Below, piece after piece: positions 34,988 through 46,710 of a DNA stretch of 64,000 bases. Each line of letters starts with the position of its first letter. Position 1 is the first letter of the stretch. The DNA lies in the NCBI RefSeq assembly GCF_903652925.1, contig NZ_CAHLAR010000003.1, positions 743,728 through 807,727 of the forward strand, given 5' to 3'. The DNA comes from Achromobacter anxifer (GTDB lineage: Bacteria; Pseudomonadota; Gammaproteobacteria; Burkholderiales; Burkholderiaceae_B). Made by a program: the position numbers and the translations under genes. Below the pieces are notes generated by a model. That model was not told the DNA's origin and made no database searches. It saw nothing but the letters and a program-made list of their open reading frames with translations.

Positions 34988-35818
34988 CTACAGGGCCAGG
35001 CGCAGGGCTTCGTTGGCCGCCGCCATGCCCATGGCGGCCGTGACGGTCACGACCGAGCCATATCCGGCGCAGGACAGGCCTTGCGGCGCCAGGGTCTCAC
35101 CCGAGGCGCCCATGTCGTCCTCGCCCTCGGCGGGCCGGGTCCAGGCGTCGGGCAGGATGGCGGGCTGGTCGAACCACAGGGCGTGGATGCCCATTTTCGG
35201 CACGCGCTTCAGGGCCCGGCCGTTCTGGTCGGAAGCCCGAGGAAAACCGTGCTCCCGGCGCAGCTTGTTGCGCAGCTTGGACAGCAGCGCATCATTGACC
35301 GCGGCCGACAGGTCGCCGGCGCGCAGGGCCAGCGGATCGGTCTTTCCGCCCGCGCCGCCACACAACAGCATGGGCACGCCGATTTCCCGCGCGTGCAGGA
35401 TCATCGCGATCTTGGCCGCGGCCTGGTCGGTGCAGTCGATGATGACGGAGTACGGGCCGGGCAGGACCTCGGCGACGTTCTCGGGCGAAACGAAATCATC
35501 CACCCGCGTCAGCCGGCATTCCGGATTGATCGCCAGCACGCGCTCGGCCATGGCGTCGACCTTGGATTGGCCTAACGTGGCAGTGAGGGCGTGGATCTGG
35601 CGGTTGACGTTGGATTCTGCGATGTGGTCCAGGTCGATGAGCGTCAATGCGCCTACCCCGCAGCGCGCCAGGGCCTCGACGGTCCAGGAGCCGACGCCGC
35701 CCAGCCCGGCGACCGCCACGTGCGCATTGCGCAGGCGGGTCGGGGCTTCGGGGCCGTACAGGCGGGAGAGACTGCCGAAGCGGCGGTCGAGGTCGGCTTG
35801 GGGTTCTGGGGTGTTCAT
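34988..35818 (-). CDS. tcdA: tRNA threonylcarbamoyladenosine dehydratase
   Basis: A 276-residue ThiF/E1-like ATP-dependent enzyme that cyclises t6A37 in tRNAs to ct6A. It has RFGSLSRLYG at the N-terminus, the nucleotide loop VAGLGGVGSW, DLDHIAESNVNRQ, and AVNDALLSKLRNKLRREHGF typical of TcdA (CsdL). The start at 35818 (MNTPEPQ) marks the family N-terminus; the open frame continues upstream through the structured repeat but that part is not coding. The gene's 5' side abuts that repeat on the same strand. Confidence 0.92.
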   Translation of the reverse strand: MNTPEPQADLDRRFGSLSRLYGPEAPTRLRNAHVAVAGLGGVGSWTVEALARCGVGALTLIDLDHIAESNVNRQIHALTATLGQSKVDAMAERVLAINPECRLTRVDDFVSPENVAEVLPGPYSVIIDCTDQAAAKIAMILHAREIGVPMLLCGGAGGKTDPLALRAGDLSAAVNDALLSKLRNKLRREHGFPRASDQNGRALKRVPKMGIHALWFDQPAILPDAWTRPAEGEDDMGASGETLAPQGLSCAGYGSVVTVTAAMGMAAANEALRLAL

Positions 35819-35869
35819 GGGGGCGTATTTTATTGCAGGCGGGCTTTGTGGGACGGGTGCTGCTTCTTT

Positions 35870-36162
35870 AGACGCCCGGCACGGCGGTGCCCTGCGTGGC
35901 GCGGGGCAACGATTGCGGTCCGGAGCCTTCGCTCCGGACTTCCCCTGCGTCATCCTCGTTGTCGCCTCCGGCGACTGCCTTCGGATTCCCTCGGGCTTAT
36001 CGACGCCCCGCGCCACGCAGGGCACCGCCGCACCGGGCTCCGCTGATTGAATCTTGCCGGCCACAGGGACGGGCAGTGTGCTTGGCATTCTGCTCCCCGA
36101 CGAAGATGAGAGAAAGATCTTGCAGGGACGCCAAAGACGGCCGCGCGGGCGGCCTTCTTTGG
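35870..36162 (-). ncRNA. Structured repeat element, copy A (unknown class)
   Basis: Read on the minus strand, its parts in order are as follows. A 5' hairpin closes with CCAAAGA/TCTTTGG around AAGGCCGCCCGCGCGGCC (36131-36162). A 90-nt link contains GCAAGA. A long stem of 34 bp follows (36005-36038 with 35874-35907, two G-T pairs). It encloses GTCGATAAGCCCGAGGGAATC, a small hairpin GTCGCC-GGA-GGCGAC, and a conserved hairpin TCCGGAGC-GAAG-GCTCCGGA followed by CCGCAATCGTTG. The end is GGGCGTCT. Copy B has the same parts, spacings and order with compensating changes, so structure is selected. It may be a structured RNA or a mobile palindromic element. It lies directly upstream of tcdA in the same orientation. 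Confidence 0.7.
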
Positions 36163-36237
36163 CATATGGGTGTCGTTGGTTGTACCGGACCGTCAGCGGC
36201 GCGCAGCGCCATCACCAATCGCAAGACGCCGCGTAAG

Positions 36238-36534
36238 CCCCAAAAGGCCGCCCGCGCGGCCGGCCTGGGGCGGGCCCCGCAAGACCTTCGCCCCACCCCG
36301 CCGTCGGCGAGAACCCTACGGAGACAGATCGCCCCGGCTGACGCCAAGTTTCAAACGGCAGAGCCCGTCGCGTCGGCGTTGCGGGCCGCGCGGGGAGTCG
36401 ATAAGCCCGAGGGAATCTGAAGGAACCGCCGAAGGCGGTGACGAAGATGACGACGGGGAAGTCCGGAGCGAAGGCTCCGGACCGCAATCGTTGACCCGCG
36501 CGGCCCGCAACGCCGACGCGACGGGCGTCTTAAG
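36238..36534 (+). ncRNA. Structured repeat element, copy B (unknown class)
   Basis: Same architecture as copy A but on the plus strand, so the two 5' hairpins face each other about 75 bp apart. The 5' hairpin closes with CCCCA/TGGGG around the same 18-nt centre. Its link is also exactly 90 nt long. The long stem is a perfect 32 bp (36363-36394 with 36495-36526). It encloses the same GTCGATAAGCCCGAGGGAATC block, a hairpin ACCGCC-GAA-GGCGGT that differs from copy A on both sides, and the same TCCGGAGC hairpin. The end GGGCGTCT overlaps the stop codon of the convergent efflux gene. No protein is evident in it. Confidence 0.7.
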
Positions 36535-37975
36535 ATCCCGACGCCCCGCCAGCAGCAGACTCAATAACACCGCCACCAACATCATCCCCGCCTAATGCCT
36601 GATAAACCACCACCTGATTCACCAACCGATTCAACATATTCTCATCCCGAGAAACCTCAGCCACCCGCCGCTTCTCCTGCGCATCCAGCCAGTCCTTCAA
36701 CGACACCGCCCCCGCCCGATAACGCACCTCATACAACCTCTCGGCTTCCCGCGCCGCGCGCAGCGACGCGTCCAGCTGCTCGGCCTGCAAGCGCAGCTGG
36801 GTGCGGTTCGACAAGGCGTTCTCCACGTCCGCCATCGCCTGGTACAGCGCCTGGCGGAAATTGACCACGCGCTCTTCGTAGTCGGCCTTGGAAATCTTGA
36901 TGTTGAGCTGCATCTGGTTCCATTGCAGGAAAGGCAGCGTCAGCGCCGCCCCCAGGGAACCCACCGGATTCTTCAGGACGTCCGAGAGCGTCGGGCTCGA
37001 ACTTCCCAGGGCGCCGGTCAGGGTCAGCGGCGGATAGAAGCTGGCGCGGGTCGCGTCGACGGTGGATAGCGCCTGGCGCAGGCGCAGTTCGGCGGCGCGC
37101 AGGTCCGGGCGGCGGCCCAGCAGTTCGGCCGGGACGCCGGCGCGGGCTTCGGGTAGCGGATATTGCGGCAGCCGCGCGGGATCGGCCATCATGCGGTCCG
37201 GCGGACCGTCGAACAAGATGGTCAGTGCGTTCGCGTATTCGACGCGCTGCTGCACCAGCAGCGTGTGCGCGGCCTGCTGGCTGGCCACGGTCTGTTCGGC
37301 CTCGGCCATTTCCAGCGCCGATGCGCCGCCCGCCGCGTACTGGGCGCGCACCAGGTCCTGCGTCTTGCGCGCGTAGGCGATGCTTTCGGCGCTGCTGGCA
37401 ATGCGCTGGTTGATGAAGGCGGTCTGCCAGTAGAGCGTGGCGGTGGTGCCCACCAGCGACAGCGCCGCGCTCTGGCGGTCCTGCTCGGTCGCCAGGGCTT
37501 CCCACTGCGCGGCGTCGCGCTGGCTGGACAGCTTGCCCCACAGGTCCACTTCGTAGCTGACGGTCAGTTGCGCCGCATTGGTCCGAGTGATGGCGCGATC
37601 GCCATGCAGATTGCGGTTGCGCGTCACGTCGGCATTGCCGCCCAGTTGCGGCAACAGCTTGTCCTCGGTGATGCCGGCCTGATATTGCGCGCGGCGCACG
37701 CGGATCGCGGCGGCGGCCAGGTCGTTGTTGCGCGTCAGCGCGGCGTCGACCAGTCCGTCCAGCACGGGGTCGTTGAACTTGCGCCACCACTGGCCGCCAT
37801 CGGCCAGAGGCCCGGCCTGCACGTCGCTGGCCGGCGCATGGGTCCAGGCCGCGGGCGCCGTGGTCGCGGGCGGCTCGTAGTCGGTGTGCAGCAGGCTGCC
37901 GCAACCGGCCAGCGCCAGCAGCAGCGCCAGGGCGCCGGGTTTGCAGATCAGGGAAACCGCTTTCATCGTCCTCAT
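36530..37975 (-). CDS. Outer membrane efflux lipoprotein (NodT/OprM family)
   Basis: A 481-residue TolC-like outer membrane factor. Its lipoprotein signal ends LALAGC, so the Cys is lipidated. The two repeated helical-barrel halves of the NodT family are present ([39 protein letters not shown]). It forms the outer membrane exit duct for the MacAB pump encoded just upstream. The start overlaps the macB stop (ATGA); a second Met three codons on is possible. Its stop lies at the edge of structured element B. Confidence 0.88.
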   Translation of the reverse strand: MRTMKAVSLICKPGALALLLALAGCGSLLHTDYEPPATTAPAAWTHAPASDVQAGPLADGGQWWRKFNDPVLDGLVDAALTRNNDLAAAAIRVRRAQYQAGITEDKLLPQLGGNADVTRNRNLHGDRAITRTNAAQLTVSYEVDLWGKLSSQRDAAQWEALATEQDRQSAALSLVGTTATLYWQTAFINQRIASSAESIAYARKTQDLVRAQYAAGGASALEMAEAEQTVASQQAAHTLLVQQRVEYANALTILFDGPPDRMMADPARLPQYPLPEARAGVPAELLGRRPDLRAAELRLRQALSTVDATRASFYPPLTLTGALGSSSPTLSDVLKNPVGSLGAALTLPFLQWNQMQLNIKISKADYEERVVNFRQALYQAMADVENALSNRTQLRLQAEQLDASLRAAREAERLYEVRYRAGAVSLKDWLDAQEKRRVAEVSRDENMLNRLVNQVVVYQALGGDDVGGGVIESAAGGASGS

Positions 37976-39930
37976 TCCCGGGCCAGCGCCTCTACGGGAT
38001 CCAGGCGCGCCGCATTGCGCGCCGGCAAATAGCCAAAAAGCACACCGATCAGCGTGGAGCAGGTGAACGCCGCCACCATCGATGCCGTGGAATACACCAT
38101 CTTGAACGAACCGCCGGTGGCCTTGGACACCAGCACGCCCAGCCCCAGGGACAGGACGATGCCGATGGCGCCGCCGATCAGGCACACCAGCACCGCCTCG
38201 ATCAGGAACTGCTGCATGATGTCGCTGCGCCGCGCGCCCACCGCCATGCGCACGCCGATCTCGCGGGTGCGCTCGGTCACCGATACCAGCATGATGTTCA
38301 TCACGCCGATGCCGCCCACCATCAGCGAAATCAGCGCGATCATGGACACCAGCAGCGTCATGGTGGCGGTGGTGCGTTCGATGGTCTTGCGGATCGCGTC
38401 CGTGTTGAACACGAAGAAGTCCTTGGTCACGTGGCGCCGCGTCAGCGTGCGCACGATGGCCTGCTCCGCCGCGGCGGGCGGCGTGGCGTCGTTGACCCGC
38501 ACCGTGATGCTCTTCAGGTGCTGCTGGCCCAGCACGCGCGACAACGCCGTGGTGTAGGGAATCCACACGTTCAGCGAGTCATTGCTGCCGAAGACGGTGT
38601 CCTTCTTCTGCGTCACGCCGATCACGCGCGCCGGCATCGATCCCAGGAACACCACCTGTCCGATGGGCTCGGTATGCGAGCCGAACAGCTTGCGCCGGGT
38701 GCCGTCGTCGATCACGACCTCCTGGGCGCGCCGCGTCACGCTGATGTCGTCGAAGAACTTGCCCTGGGCCAGCTTGATGGCCCGCACGCGGAAGTACTGC
38801 TCGCCCACGCCCTGGATCACGCCGTTCACCGACACGTTGCGGTAACGCAGCGTGTTGCTGGTGGAGACCTCCGGCGTGACGCTGTCCACATAGGATTCGC
38901 GCGCCAGCGCGTCCGCGTCGGCCGGCACCAGGGTGCGGATGTTGACGGCCTTCTCGTCGCCGAAGTCCTTGCCGGGGAATATCTCCACCGTATTGGTGCC
39001 AATCTCGCTGATGTCGTCCAGGATCTTGCGGCGCGACCCTTCTCCCAGCGCCACCACCGACACCACCGCCGCGATGCCGATGATGATGCCCAGCATGGTC
39101 AGCGAGGTGCGCAGACGGTGCGCGTTCATGGCCAGGAGCGCCATGCGCAGGGCCTCGCCGCAACGGTCCAGGTAAGCCTGCCAGACCGGCCGCGCCGCCA
39201 GCGCCGGCGCCTCTTCCTTGACGTGCTCGCGCCGCGGCGCGTCGGGATTGCGCTTGTCGGCGACGATCTCGCCGTCGCTGATCTCAATGATGCGCTGGGC
39301 ATGGCGCGCCACGTTCATGTCGTGCGTGACGATGATGATGGTGTGGCCCGCCGCGTTCAGCTCCTCCAGGATGCGCAGCACTTCCTGGCCGGTATGCGTG
39401 TCCAGCGCGCCGGTCGGCTCGTCGGCCAGGATGATGTCGCCGCCATTCATCAGGGCGCGCGCGATGCTGACGCGCTGCTGCTGGCCGCCGGACAGCTGGC
39501 CGGGCCGGTGTTCGGAGCGCTCGCCCAGGCCCAGCCGCCGCAGCAGTTCATTGGCACGTTCGAGGCGCGCCTCGCGCTGTTTGCCGGCATAGACCGCCGG
39601 CACTTCGACGTTGCCTTGCGCCGTCAGGTCGGACAGCAGGTGATAGCGCTGGAAGATGAAGCCGAAATGCTCGCGGCGCAACTCGGCCAGTTCGTCCGGA
39701 TCCAGCTCGCCCGTGCTGCGGCCGTCCACCCGGTACTCGCCGCGGGTCGGGCGGTCCAGGCAGCCCAGGATGTTCATGAGCGTGGACTTGCCCGAGCCGG
39801 ACGCGCCCACGATCGCCACCATCTCGCCGGCCTCGATGGCCAGGTCGATGTCCTTCAGGACGGCGATGGTCTGCTCGCCCGCGGGGAACTCGCGGCGCAC
39901 GCCCTTCAGCGAAATCAGGGGGCCGCTCAT
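37972..39930 (-). CDS. macB: Macrolide/peptide export ATP-binding permease MacB
   Basis: A 652-residue MacB-type exporter. The N-terminal ATPase has Walker [10 protein letters not shown] (42-50), LSGGQQQR and [14 protein letters not shown] transmembrane helix follows ([21 protein letters not shown] region), then a large periplasmic domain (about 310-530) and three C-terminal helices with the FtsX-type [23 protein letters not shown] motif. It drives mechanotransmission export of macrolides, siderophores or lipopeptides. It starts 1 bp after the macA stop (TGAG-ATG). Confidence 0.93.
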   Translation of the reverse strand: MSGPLISLKGVRREFPAGEQTIAVLKDIDLAIEAGEMVAIVGASGSGKSTLMNILGCLDRPTRGEYRVDGRSTGELDPDELAELRREHFGFIFQRYHLLSDLTAQGNVEVPAVYAGKQREARLERANELLRRLGLGERSEHRPGQLSGGQQQRVSIARALMNGGDIILADEPTGALDTHTGQEVLRILEELNAAGHTIIIVTHDMNVARHAQRIIEISDGEIVADKRNPDAPRREHVKEEAPALAARPVWQAYLDRCGEALRMALLAMNAHRLRTSLTMLGIIIGIAAVVSVVALGEGSRRKILDDISEIGTNTVEIFPGKDFGDEKAVNIRTLVPADADALARESYVDSVTPEVSTSNTLRYRNVSVNGVIQGVGEQYFRVRAIKLAQGKFFDDISVTRRAQEVVIDDGTRRKLFGSHTEPIGQVVFLGSMPARVIGVTQKKDTVFGSNDSLNVWIPYTTALSRVLGQQHLKSITVRVNDATPPAAAEQAIVRTLTRRHVTKDFFVFNTDAIRKTIERTTATMTLLVSMIALISLMVGGIGVMNIMLVSVTERTREIGVRMAVGARRSDIMQQFLIEAVLVCLIGGAIGIVLSLGLGVLVSKATGGSFKMVYSTASMVAAFTCSTLIGVLFGYLPARNAARLDPVEALARE

Positions 39931-39931
39931 C

Positions 39932-41119
39932 TCAGGCCCCCGGCGCCGCGGCGGCCGGCGCGGCATCCGCCGACACGACGCGCTCGCCCACCTCCAGCCC
40001 CTCCAGCACCTGCGCCTGGACGTTGTTGTTCATGCCGATCCGGACCTGGCGGGTCTCCGTCTTGTTGTCCTTCAGCACCACGCGCACGGCGTAGCGGCCG
40101 TCCTCGCCGCGCTTGCCCAGCGCCGAGGACGGCACCACCACGGTGTCCTTGGCCTCGCCCAGCACGATGAAGACCTGGGCGGTCATGGAGATGCGCAGCT
40201 TCTCGTCCGGGTTGGGCACGTCGAACAGGCCGTTGTAGTAGACGGCGGCGGTGGTGGAGCTGCCGCTGGAGGAACCCGTCAGGCTGGCGGTCGCATCGTC
40301 CTTCTGCACCGAGTCCGGTGCCGGCTCCACCGCGCGCAGCTGGGCGCGATAGCGCTGGTCCGGTTCGCCCAGGATGGTGAAGTACACCGGCAGGCCAGGC
40401 TTCACGCGGGTGACGTCCGCCTCGGAAATCTGCGCCTTGACGGTCATGGTGTCCACCTGGGCCACCTTGATGATGGTGGGCGCGCTCTGGATCGAGTTGA
40501 CGGTCTGGCCTTCCTTGGTGACCACGGCCACCACCATGCCGTCGATGGGCGAGACGATGCGGGTGTAGCCCAGGTTGACGCGGGCTGTGTCGACCTGGAT
40601 CTCGGCCTGGGCGATCTGCGCGTCCAGCGAGGCGATCTCGGCCCGGGTCACGCCCAGCGTGGCCTCGGCGTTCTCGTAGGCTTCGCGCGAACTGGCGTCG
40701 GCCGCCAGCATCTGGCGCTGGCGGCGAAAGGCGAGTTCGGCCTGCTTCAGCACCGCGACCTTGGCGGTCCGCTCGGCGCGCCGGGTCTGCAAGGCGGCCT
40801 CGGCATTGCGCAGCTCGTTCTGCTGGGTCATGTCGTCGATCTCGGCGACCAGCTGGCCCTTTTTGACGCGGTCGCCCAGCGCCACCTTCAGCGACTTGAG
40901 TTGGCCGGTGGCCTGGGCGCCCACGCTGACGCGCTCGATGGCATCGAGGGTGCCGCTGGCCAGCACGCTGTCTTCGAGATTGGCGCGGGTGACCTCGGCC
41001 ACCGCGAAAGTGGCTGGCGGCGACGCCGGGAAGAAAGCGGCGCGCGCGCCAATGACTGCTAACAGAAGCAAAACGGCGATCAGGGAGTAGCGCTTGAACT
41101 TGCTGCGAGACTTTTTCAT
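39932..41119 (-). CDS. macA: Periplasmic adaptor MacA (membrane fusion protein)
   Basis: A 395-residue adaptor with one N-terminal membrane anchor ([20 protein letters not shown]). The biotinyl-lipoyl halves include [25 protein letters not shown] and [15 protein letters not shown], flanking a long alpha-helical hairpin rich in Ala/Glu/Arg; beta-barrel and membrane-proximal domains follow. A Ser/Gly/Thr loop ([12 protein letters not shown]) is an insertion. It bridges MacB and the outer membrane factor. It is first gene of the macA-macB-OMF operon. Confidence 0.92.
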   Translation of the reverse strand: MKKSRSKFKRYSLIAVLLLLAVIGARAAFFPASPPATFAVAEVTRANLEDSVLASGTLDAIERVSVGAQATGQLKSLKVALGDRVKKGQLVAEIDDMTQQNELRNAEAALQTRRAERTAKVAVLKQAELAFRRQRQMLAADASSREAYENAEATLGVTRAEIASLDAQIAQAEIQVDTARVNLGYTRIVSPIDGMVVAVVTKEGQTVNSIQSAPTIIKVAQVDTMTVKAQISEADVTRVKPGLPVYFTILGEPDQRYRAQLRAVEPAPDSVQKDDATASLTGSSSGSSTTAAVYYNGLFDVPNPDEKLRISMTAQVFIVLGEAKDTVVVPSSALGKRGEDGRYAVRVVLKDNKTETRQVRIGMNNNVQAQVLEGLEVGERVVSADAAPAAAAPGA

Positions 41120-41538
41120 TGAACCTGCCGGATGTGGCGCCGGGGATCGGCCCGTCGCCGGTATTGCGGATTGCGGATTGCGGACCAGGCAAAAGCAGAC
41201 TTGCCGACGGTGCCTGCACATCCTAAACGCGCAGTCCGTCGGAAGAATCGACGATATGTGGCGAAACGGTGAAAAACGGTAAAGCGGCACCGGACGTCAA
41301 GCACTAGTGCGATTGTTCCGTTGCATGAACGATACAACGTCTTGCGCCCGGCCTATGGAAGCACTGACCCGCACATGCGCCGAACGTGCCGCCATCTCGC
41401 GCCATAAGCATGCGAGTTGGCCGCTAGATGGCGCCTATCTCGCGATTGGCGCCAATATGGCTTTGCCGCAGCGCAAAACGACCTCGCCTCGACATAGGGC
41501 GACGTTATGGCCAGAATGAATGCAGTTAAGCCGTATCC
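41120..41538. other. Divergent intergenic region between macA and the MFS gene
   Basis: 419 bp with no credible gene. It contains a short run of GCGGATT repeats near 41165-41188 and a perfect 12-bp palindrome ATTGGCGCCAAT (41445-41456), about 80 bp before the transporter start. It presumably holds the promoters of both flanking units; I could not fix them with confidence. No regulator gene lies next to it. Confidence 0.6.
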
Positions 41539-42750
41539 GTGTCCACTCCTCTCAGATCCCCCTCCTCGTCACCCAGTTCCCCGGAATTTTCCGGGGCGGT
41601 GCTTTTGTGCCTGCTGGCCATGATGAATCACGTGGCGCTTACAGGGGGACGGATCACTGTCTCGCTGACCGCGCTGCAGATGGGACTGTCGACCTTCAAG
41701 GTGGGCACCCTGGTCGCCGTGTTCGCGGTGCTTCCCATGCTGTTTTCCGTGCGCGCCGGGCGCTGGGTCGACCGGGTCGGCATCGTCCGGCCGCTGGTGA
41801 TCGGCACTTCCCTGGTGGCCGTGGGCACGGCGCTGCCCTTCATCTCGCAGACCCAGTTCGCCCTGCTGATCGCGTCCTGTTGCATCGGCATCGGCTTCAT
41901 GCTGCACCAGGTCGCGACGCAGGATCTGCTGGGCCACGCCGAGCCGGCGCAGCGCCTGCGCAATTTTTCCTTCATGTCGCTGGCGCTGGCGGGGTCCGGG
42001 TTCTCGGGCCCGCTGATCGCGGGGCTGGCCATTGACCATCTGGGCACGCGCCTGGCCTTCGGCCTGCTGACCCTGGGTCCGCTGCTGTCGGCGGGCGGGC
42101 TGTATGCCTTGCGTCACCAATTGAAGGCGGTGGATTCGCAGCTGTCCGGCAAAAAAGAAGCCGAAAAGCGCCGTGTTACGGAATTGCTGGAAGTACCGGC
42201 GCTGCGCCGCATCCTGATGGTCAACACCATTTTGTCCGGCGCGTGGGACACGCATCTGTTCGTCGTGCCCATTTTCGGCGTCGCCATCGGCCTGTCGGCC
42301 ACCACGATCGGCATCATACTTGCGTCCTTCGCGGCGGCAACTTTCATCATCCGCCTGGTATTGCCCTTCATTCAGCGTCGCGTGCGGTCCTGGACGCTGG
42401 TGCGGGCGGCAATGGCAACGGCCGCCATCGATTTCATGCTTTACCCGATGTTCACCGACGTTACGATCCTGATCGTGCTGTCTTTCATCCTGGGACTGGC
42501 GTTGGGCTGTTGTCAGCCCAGCATGCTGTCGCTGCTGCACCAGCATTCGCCCCCGGGCCGGGCAGCCGAGGCCGTGGGCCTGCGGATGGCCCTGATCAAT
42601 GGCTCCCAGGTGTCCCTGCCGTTGACCTTCGGCGCGCTTGGTGCGGTAATTGGCGTTGCCCCCTTGTTCTGGGCCTATTCAGTCGCCCTGATGGCCGGAG
42701 GCTGGGCCAACCGCAATCCCCCGATCGAGTCTGACCGGAAACAACAGTAG
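41539..42750 (+). CDS. Major facilitator superfamily transporter
   Basis: A 403-residue membrane protein with about twelve hydrophobic segments and the MFS loop-2/3 signature in the form RAGRWVDRVGIVRPL (GxxxDRxGRRxxL-like). A charged central loop (KKEAEKRRVTELLEVPALRR) separates the two six-helix halves. The substrate is unknown; layout resembles drug or sugar exporters. The start is GTG, and the first 18 residues are Ser/Pro-rich and cytoplasmic. The next gene starts 2 bp after its stop. Confidence 0.85.
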   Translation: MSTPLRSPSSSPSSPEFSGAVLLCLLAMMNHVALTGGRITVSLTALQMGLSTFKVGTLVAVFAVLPMLFSVRAGRWVDRVGIVRPLVIGTSLVAVGTALPFISQTQFALLIASCCIGIGFMLHQVATQDLLGHAEPAQRLRNFSFMSLALAGSGFSGPLIAGLAIDHLGTRLAFGLLTLGPLLSAGGLYALRHQLKAVDSQLSGKKEAEKRRVTELLEVPALRRILMVNTILSGAWDTHLFVVPIFGVAIGLSATTIGIILASFAAATFIIRLVLPFIQRRVRSWTLVRAAMATAAIDFMLYPMFTDVTILIVLSFILGLALGCCQPSMLSLLHQHSPPGRAAEAVGLRMALINGSQVSLPLTFGALGAVIGVAPLFWAYSVALMAGGWANRNPPIESDRKQQ

Positions 42751-42752
42751 CC

Positions 42753-43415
42753 GTGAACATGCAGTCTTCTCCTCCCGCCGCCGGCCACGCCGGCGCCAGC
42801 CTGCCCTTTCGCCTTTGGACGCCGGAAGAACGGCAGGCCTCCCTGGATGAGGCCCTGCGCCACTGGCAAGCCGGCGAAGACGTCTGGGTGTACGGCTACG
42901 GCTCCCTGGTATGGCGTCCTGATTTCGATTTCGTCGAACGCCGCCTGGCGACCCTGCGCGGCCACCACCGCGCGCTGTGCCTGTGGTCGCGCGTCAACCG
43001 CGGCACGCCGGAATGCCCGGGCCTGGTGTTCGGCCTGGACCGCGGCGGCTCCTGCCGGGGCGTGGTCTACAGGCTGGCGGGCGATCAGGTGCCCACCTAT
43101 TTCCCCGCGCTGTGGGACCGCGAAATGTCCACCGGGGCCTATCTGCCGCGCTGGCTCAACTGCACCACCGAATCCGGCACCGTCCGGGCGCTGGTCTTCA
43201 TCATGAACCGGGACAACCCGGCCTATATCCGCGCCCTGCCCGAGCCCGAGCTGCTGGCCATCGTGCGCCGCGCCGCCGGGCGCTACGGCCCCTGCACCGA
43301 ATACGTGGTGCAGACCGCTCAGGCGCTGCGCGCCGCCGGCATCCACGACGCCCGCCTGGACGCCATCGCGCGCCGGCTGGAACTGGACGGGCAGGCCCTG
43401 CCGGAAGGCGCCTGA
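42753..43415 (+). CDS. ChaC-type gamma-glutamylcyclotransferase
   Basis: A 220-residue ChaC-family protein. The glutathione-binding loop VYGYGSLVWRP (46-56) is diagnostic, with RGVVYRLAGD and ECPGLVFGLDRGGSC following. ChaC enzymes cleave the gamma-glutamyl group of glutathione as 5-oxoproline, leaving Cys-Gly. It starts at GTG with an ATG two codons later; either is possible. It lies 2 bp after the MFS gene, so the two may be co-transcribed, hinting that the transporter handles thiol compounds. Confidence 0.88.
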   Translation: MNMQSSPPAAGHAGASLPFRLWTPEERQASLDEALRHWQAGEDVWVYGYGSLVWRPDFDFVERRLATLRGHHRALCLWSRVNRGTPECPGLVFGLDRGGSCRGVVYRLAGDQVPTYFPALWDREMSTGAYLPRWLNCTTESGTVRALVFIMNRDNPAYIRALPEPELLAIVRRAAGRYGPCTEYVVQTAQALRAAGIHDARLDAIARRLELDGQALPEGA

Positions 43416-43520
43416 GGCGCGCGCCCGGGAAATCTTGCCTGCGACCTGAGCGGGGTCAATAAGGGTGCCGCCTCCCAGGCGGTATAAACTCCTTGTTATC
43501 AACGCTGAACTCTACGCCCC

Positions 43521-44150
43521 ATGTCCGTCTCAGATCTGCGTCAAAGCTACGACAAGAACGTGCTGCTGGAAACCCAGGCCGCGGCTTCCCCGTTCGAGCA
43601 ATTCACCCGCTGGTTCGACGAAGCCCTGGCCGCCAAGGTCCCCGAGCCCAACGCCATGACCCTGGCCACGGTGGACGCCAGCGGCCAGCCGAGCGCGCGC
43701 ATCGTCCTGATCAAGGGTTTCGACGAGCGCGGCTTCACGTTCTTCACCAACTACGAATCCCGCAAGGGCCTGGACCTGCAGGCCGAGCCGCGCGCCAGCC
43801 TGCTGTTCTTCTGGCAGCCCCTGGAACGCCAGATCCGGATCGAGGGCGTGGTCGAGAAGGTGCCGGCCGACGAATCGGACGCCTACTATCACAGCCGGCC
43901 CACCGGTTCGCGCATCGGCGCCTGGGCCTCGCGCCAGAGCCAGCCGATCACCCGCGAAGAGCTGGAAGCCCGCGAGCAGGAATTCCGCGAGCGCTACGGC
44001 GAACAGCCGCCGCGCCCGCCGCACTGGGGCGGCTACCGCCTGAAGCCCACCGCCTTCGAATTCTGGCAAGGCCGGCCCTCGCGCCTGCATGACCGCCTGC
44101 GCTATGTCGCCGACGGCCAGGTCTGGAAGATCGAACGCCTGTCGCCTTGA
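43521..44150 (+). CDS. pdxH: Pyridoxine/pyridoxamine 5'-phosphate oxidase
   Basis: A 209-residue FMN enzyme of vitamin B6 synthesis and salvage, oxidising pyridoxine or pyridoxamine phosphate to PLP. Family motifs run the full length: [47 protein letters not shown], and [17 protein letters not shown] near the C-terminus. Length is normal. A GC-rich hairpin (44154-44172) follows its stop. Confidence 0.94.
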   Translation: MSVSDLRQSYDKNVLLETQAAASPFEQFTRWFDEALAAKVPEPNAMTLATVDASGQPSARIVLIKGFDERGFTFFTNYESRKGLDLQAEPRASLLFFWQPLERQIRIEGVVEKVPADESDAYYHSRPTGSRIGAWASRQSQPITREELEAREQEFRERYGEQPPRPPHWGGYRLKPTAFEFWQGRPSRLHDRLRYVADGQVWKIERLSP

Positions 44151-44189
44151 TGCCGGGCGCCGCGCGCGCCCGTTCCAATTAACAATTGC

Positions 44190-45838
<1,649 letters not shown>

Positions 45839-45841
45839 ACC

Positions 45842-46696
45842 ATGCAGCACAACGACTACATCCTGACCCTGTCCTGCCCCGACCGCACGGGCATCGTGTA
45901 CCGCGTCAGCGGCCTGTTGTTCGAATTGGGTTGCAACATCCTGGATTCGCAGCAGTTCGGCGACGAAGAGACCGGCCGCTTCTTCCTGCGGGTGCACTTC
46001 GACGTCCCGGCGGGTGTGGCCGCCAGCGACCTGCGCGCGCGGCTGGACGGGATGTCGGCCGAGTACGGCATGGAGTTGAAGCTGCATGACGCCCGCCGCA
46101 AGGAACGCCTGCTGATCATGGTCAGCAAGCAGGGCCACTGCCTGAACGACCTGCTGTTCCGCGTGCATAGCGGCCATCTGCATGCCGAAGTGGCCGCCAT
46201 CGTCTCGAACCACAACGACTACGCCAGCCTGGCGGCGTCCTACGGTATCCCGTTCCACCACCTGCCGGTCACCGCCGACACCAAGGCGGAACAGGAAAAG
46301 CAGGTGCTGGCCCTGGTCGACCAGGAAGGCATCGACCTGGTGGTGCTGGCCCGCTACATGCAGATCCTGTCGGAAGACATGTGCCGCGCGCTGAACGGCC
46401 GCGCCATCAACATCCACCACAGCTTCCTGCCCAGCTTCAAGGGTGCGCGCCCCTACCACCAGGCGCATGCCCGCGGCGTCAAGATCATCGGCGCCACCGC
46501 CCACTACGTGACCTCGGACCTGGACGAAGGCCCGATCATCGACCAGGACATCGAACGCGTGGACCACACGATGACCGCCCAGGACCTGACCCAGGTCGGC
46601 AGCGACATCGAATCCCTGGTGCTGTCGCGCGCCGTGCGCAGCCACGTCGAGCACCGCATCCTGCTGAACCGCAACAAGACCGTCGTCTTCCGCTAG
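45842..46696 (+). CDS. purU: Formyltetrahydrofolate deformylase
   Basis: A 284-residue two-domain enzyme. An N-terminal ACT domain (about 5-85, LSCPDRTGIVYRVSGLLFELGCNI) senses glycine/methionine balance. The C-terminal formyltransferase-like domain has LVVLARYMQILS, INIHHSFLPSFKGARPYHQA and ATAHYVTSDLDEGPIIDQ. It releases formate from 10-formyl-THF to feed purine synthesis and balance one-carbon pools. Length and order are normal for PurU. Confidence 0.94.
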   Translation: MQHNDYILTLSCPDRTGIVYRVSGLLFELGCNILDSQQFGDEETGRFFLRVHFDVPAGVAASDLRARLDGMSAEYGMELKLHDARRKERLLIMVSKQGHCLNDLLFRVHSGHLHAEVAAIVSNHNDYASLAASYGIPFHHLPVTADTKAEQEKQVLALVDQEGIDLVVLARYMQILSEDMCRALNGRAINIHHSFLPSFKGARPYHQAHARGVKIIGATAHYVTSDLDEGPIIDQDIERVDHTMTAQDLTQVGSDIESLVLSRAVRSHVEHRILLNRNKTVVFR

Positions 46697-46710
46697 GAAT
46701 CGGGCGCCCG

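Noticed and set aside
35819-36088. N-terminal extension of TcdA into the repeat region
   Set aside because: The frame stays open upstream, but the added residues are Arg/Pro-rich translation of the structured element; the family N-terminus begins at 35818.
35870-36534. Identification of the two structured elements as HEARO/OMEGA guide RNAs or retron RNAs
   Set aside because: Size and structure invite the comparison, but no IscB, TnpB or reverse transcriptase gene is in the window and I could not match a consensus. The class is left open.
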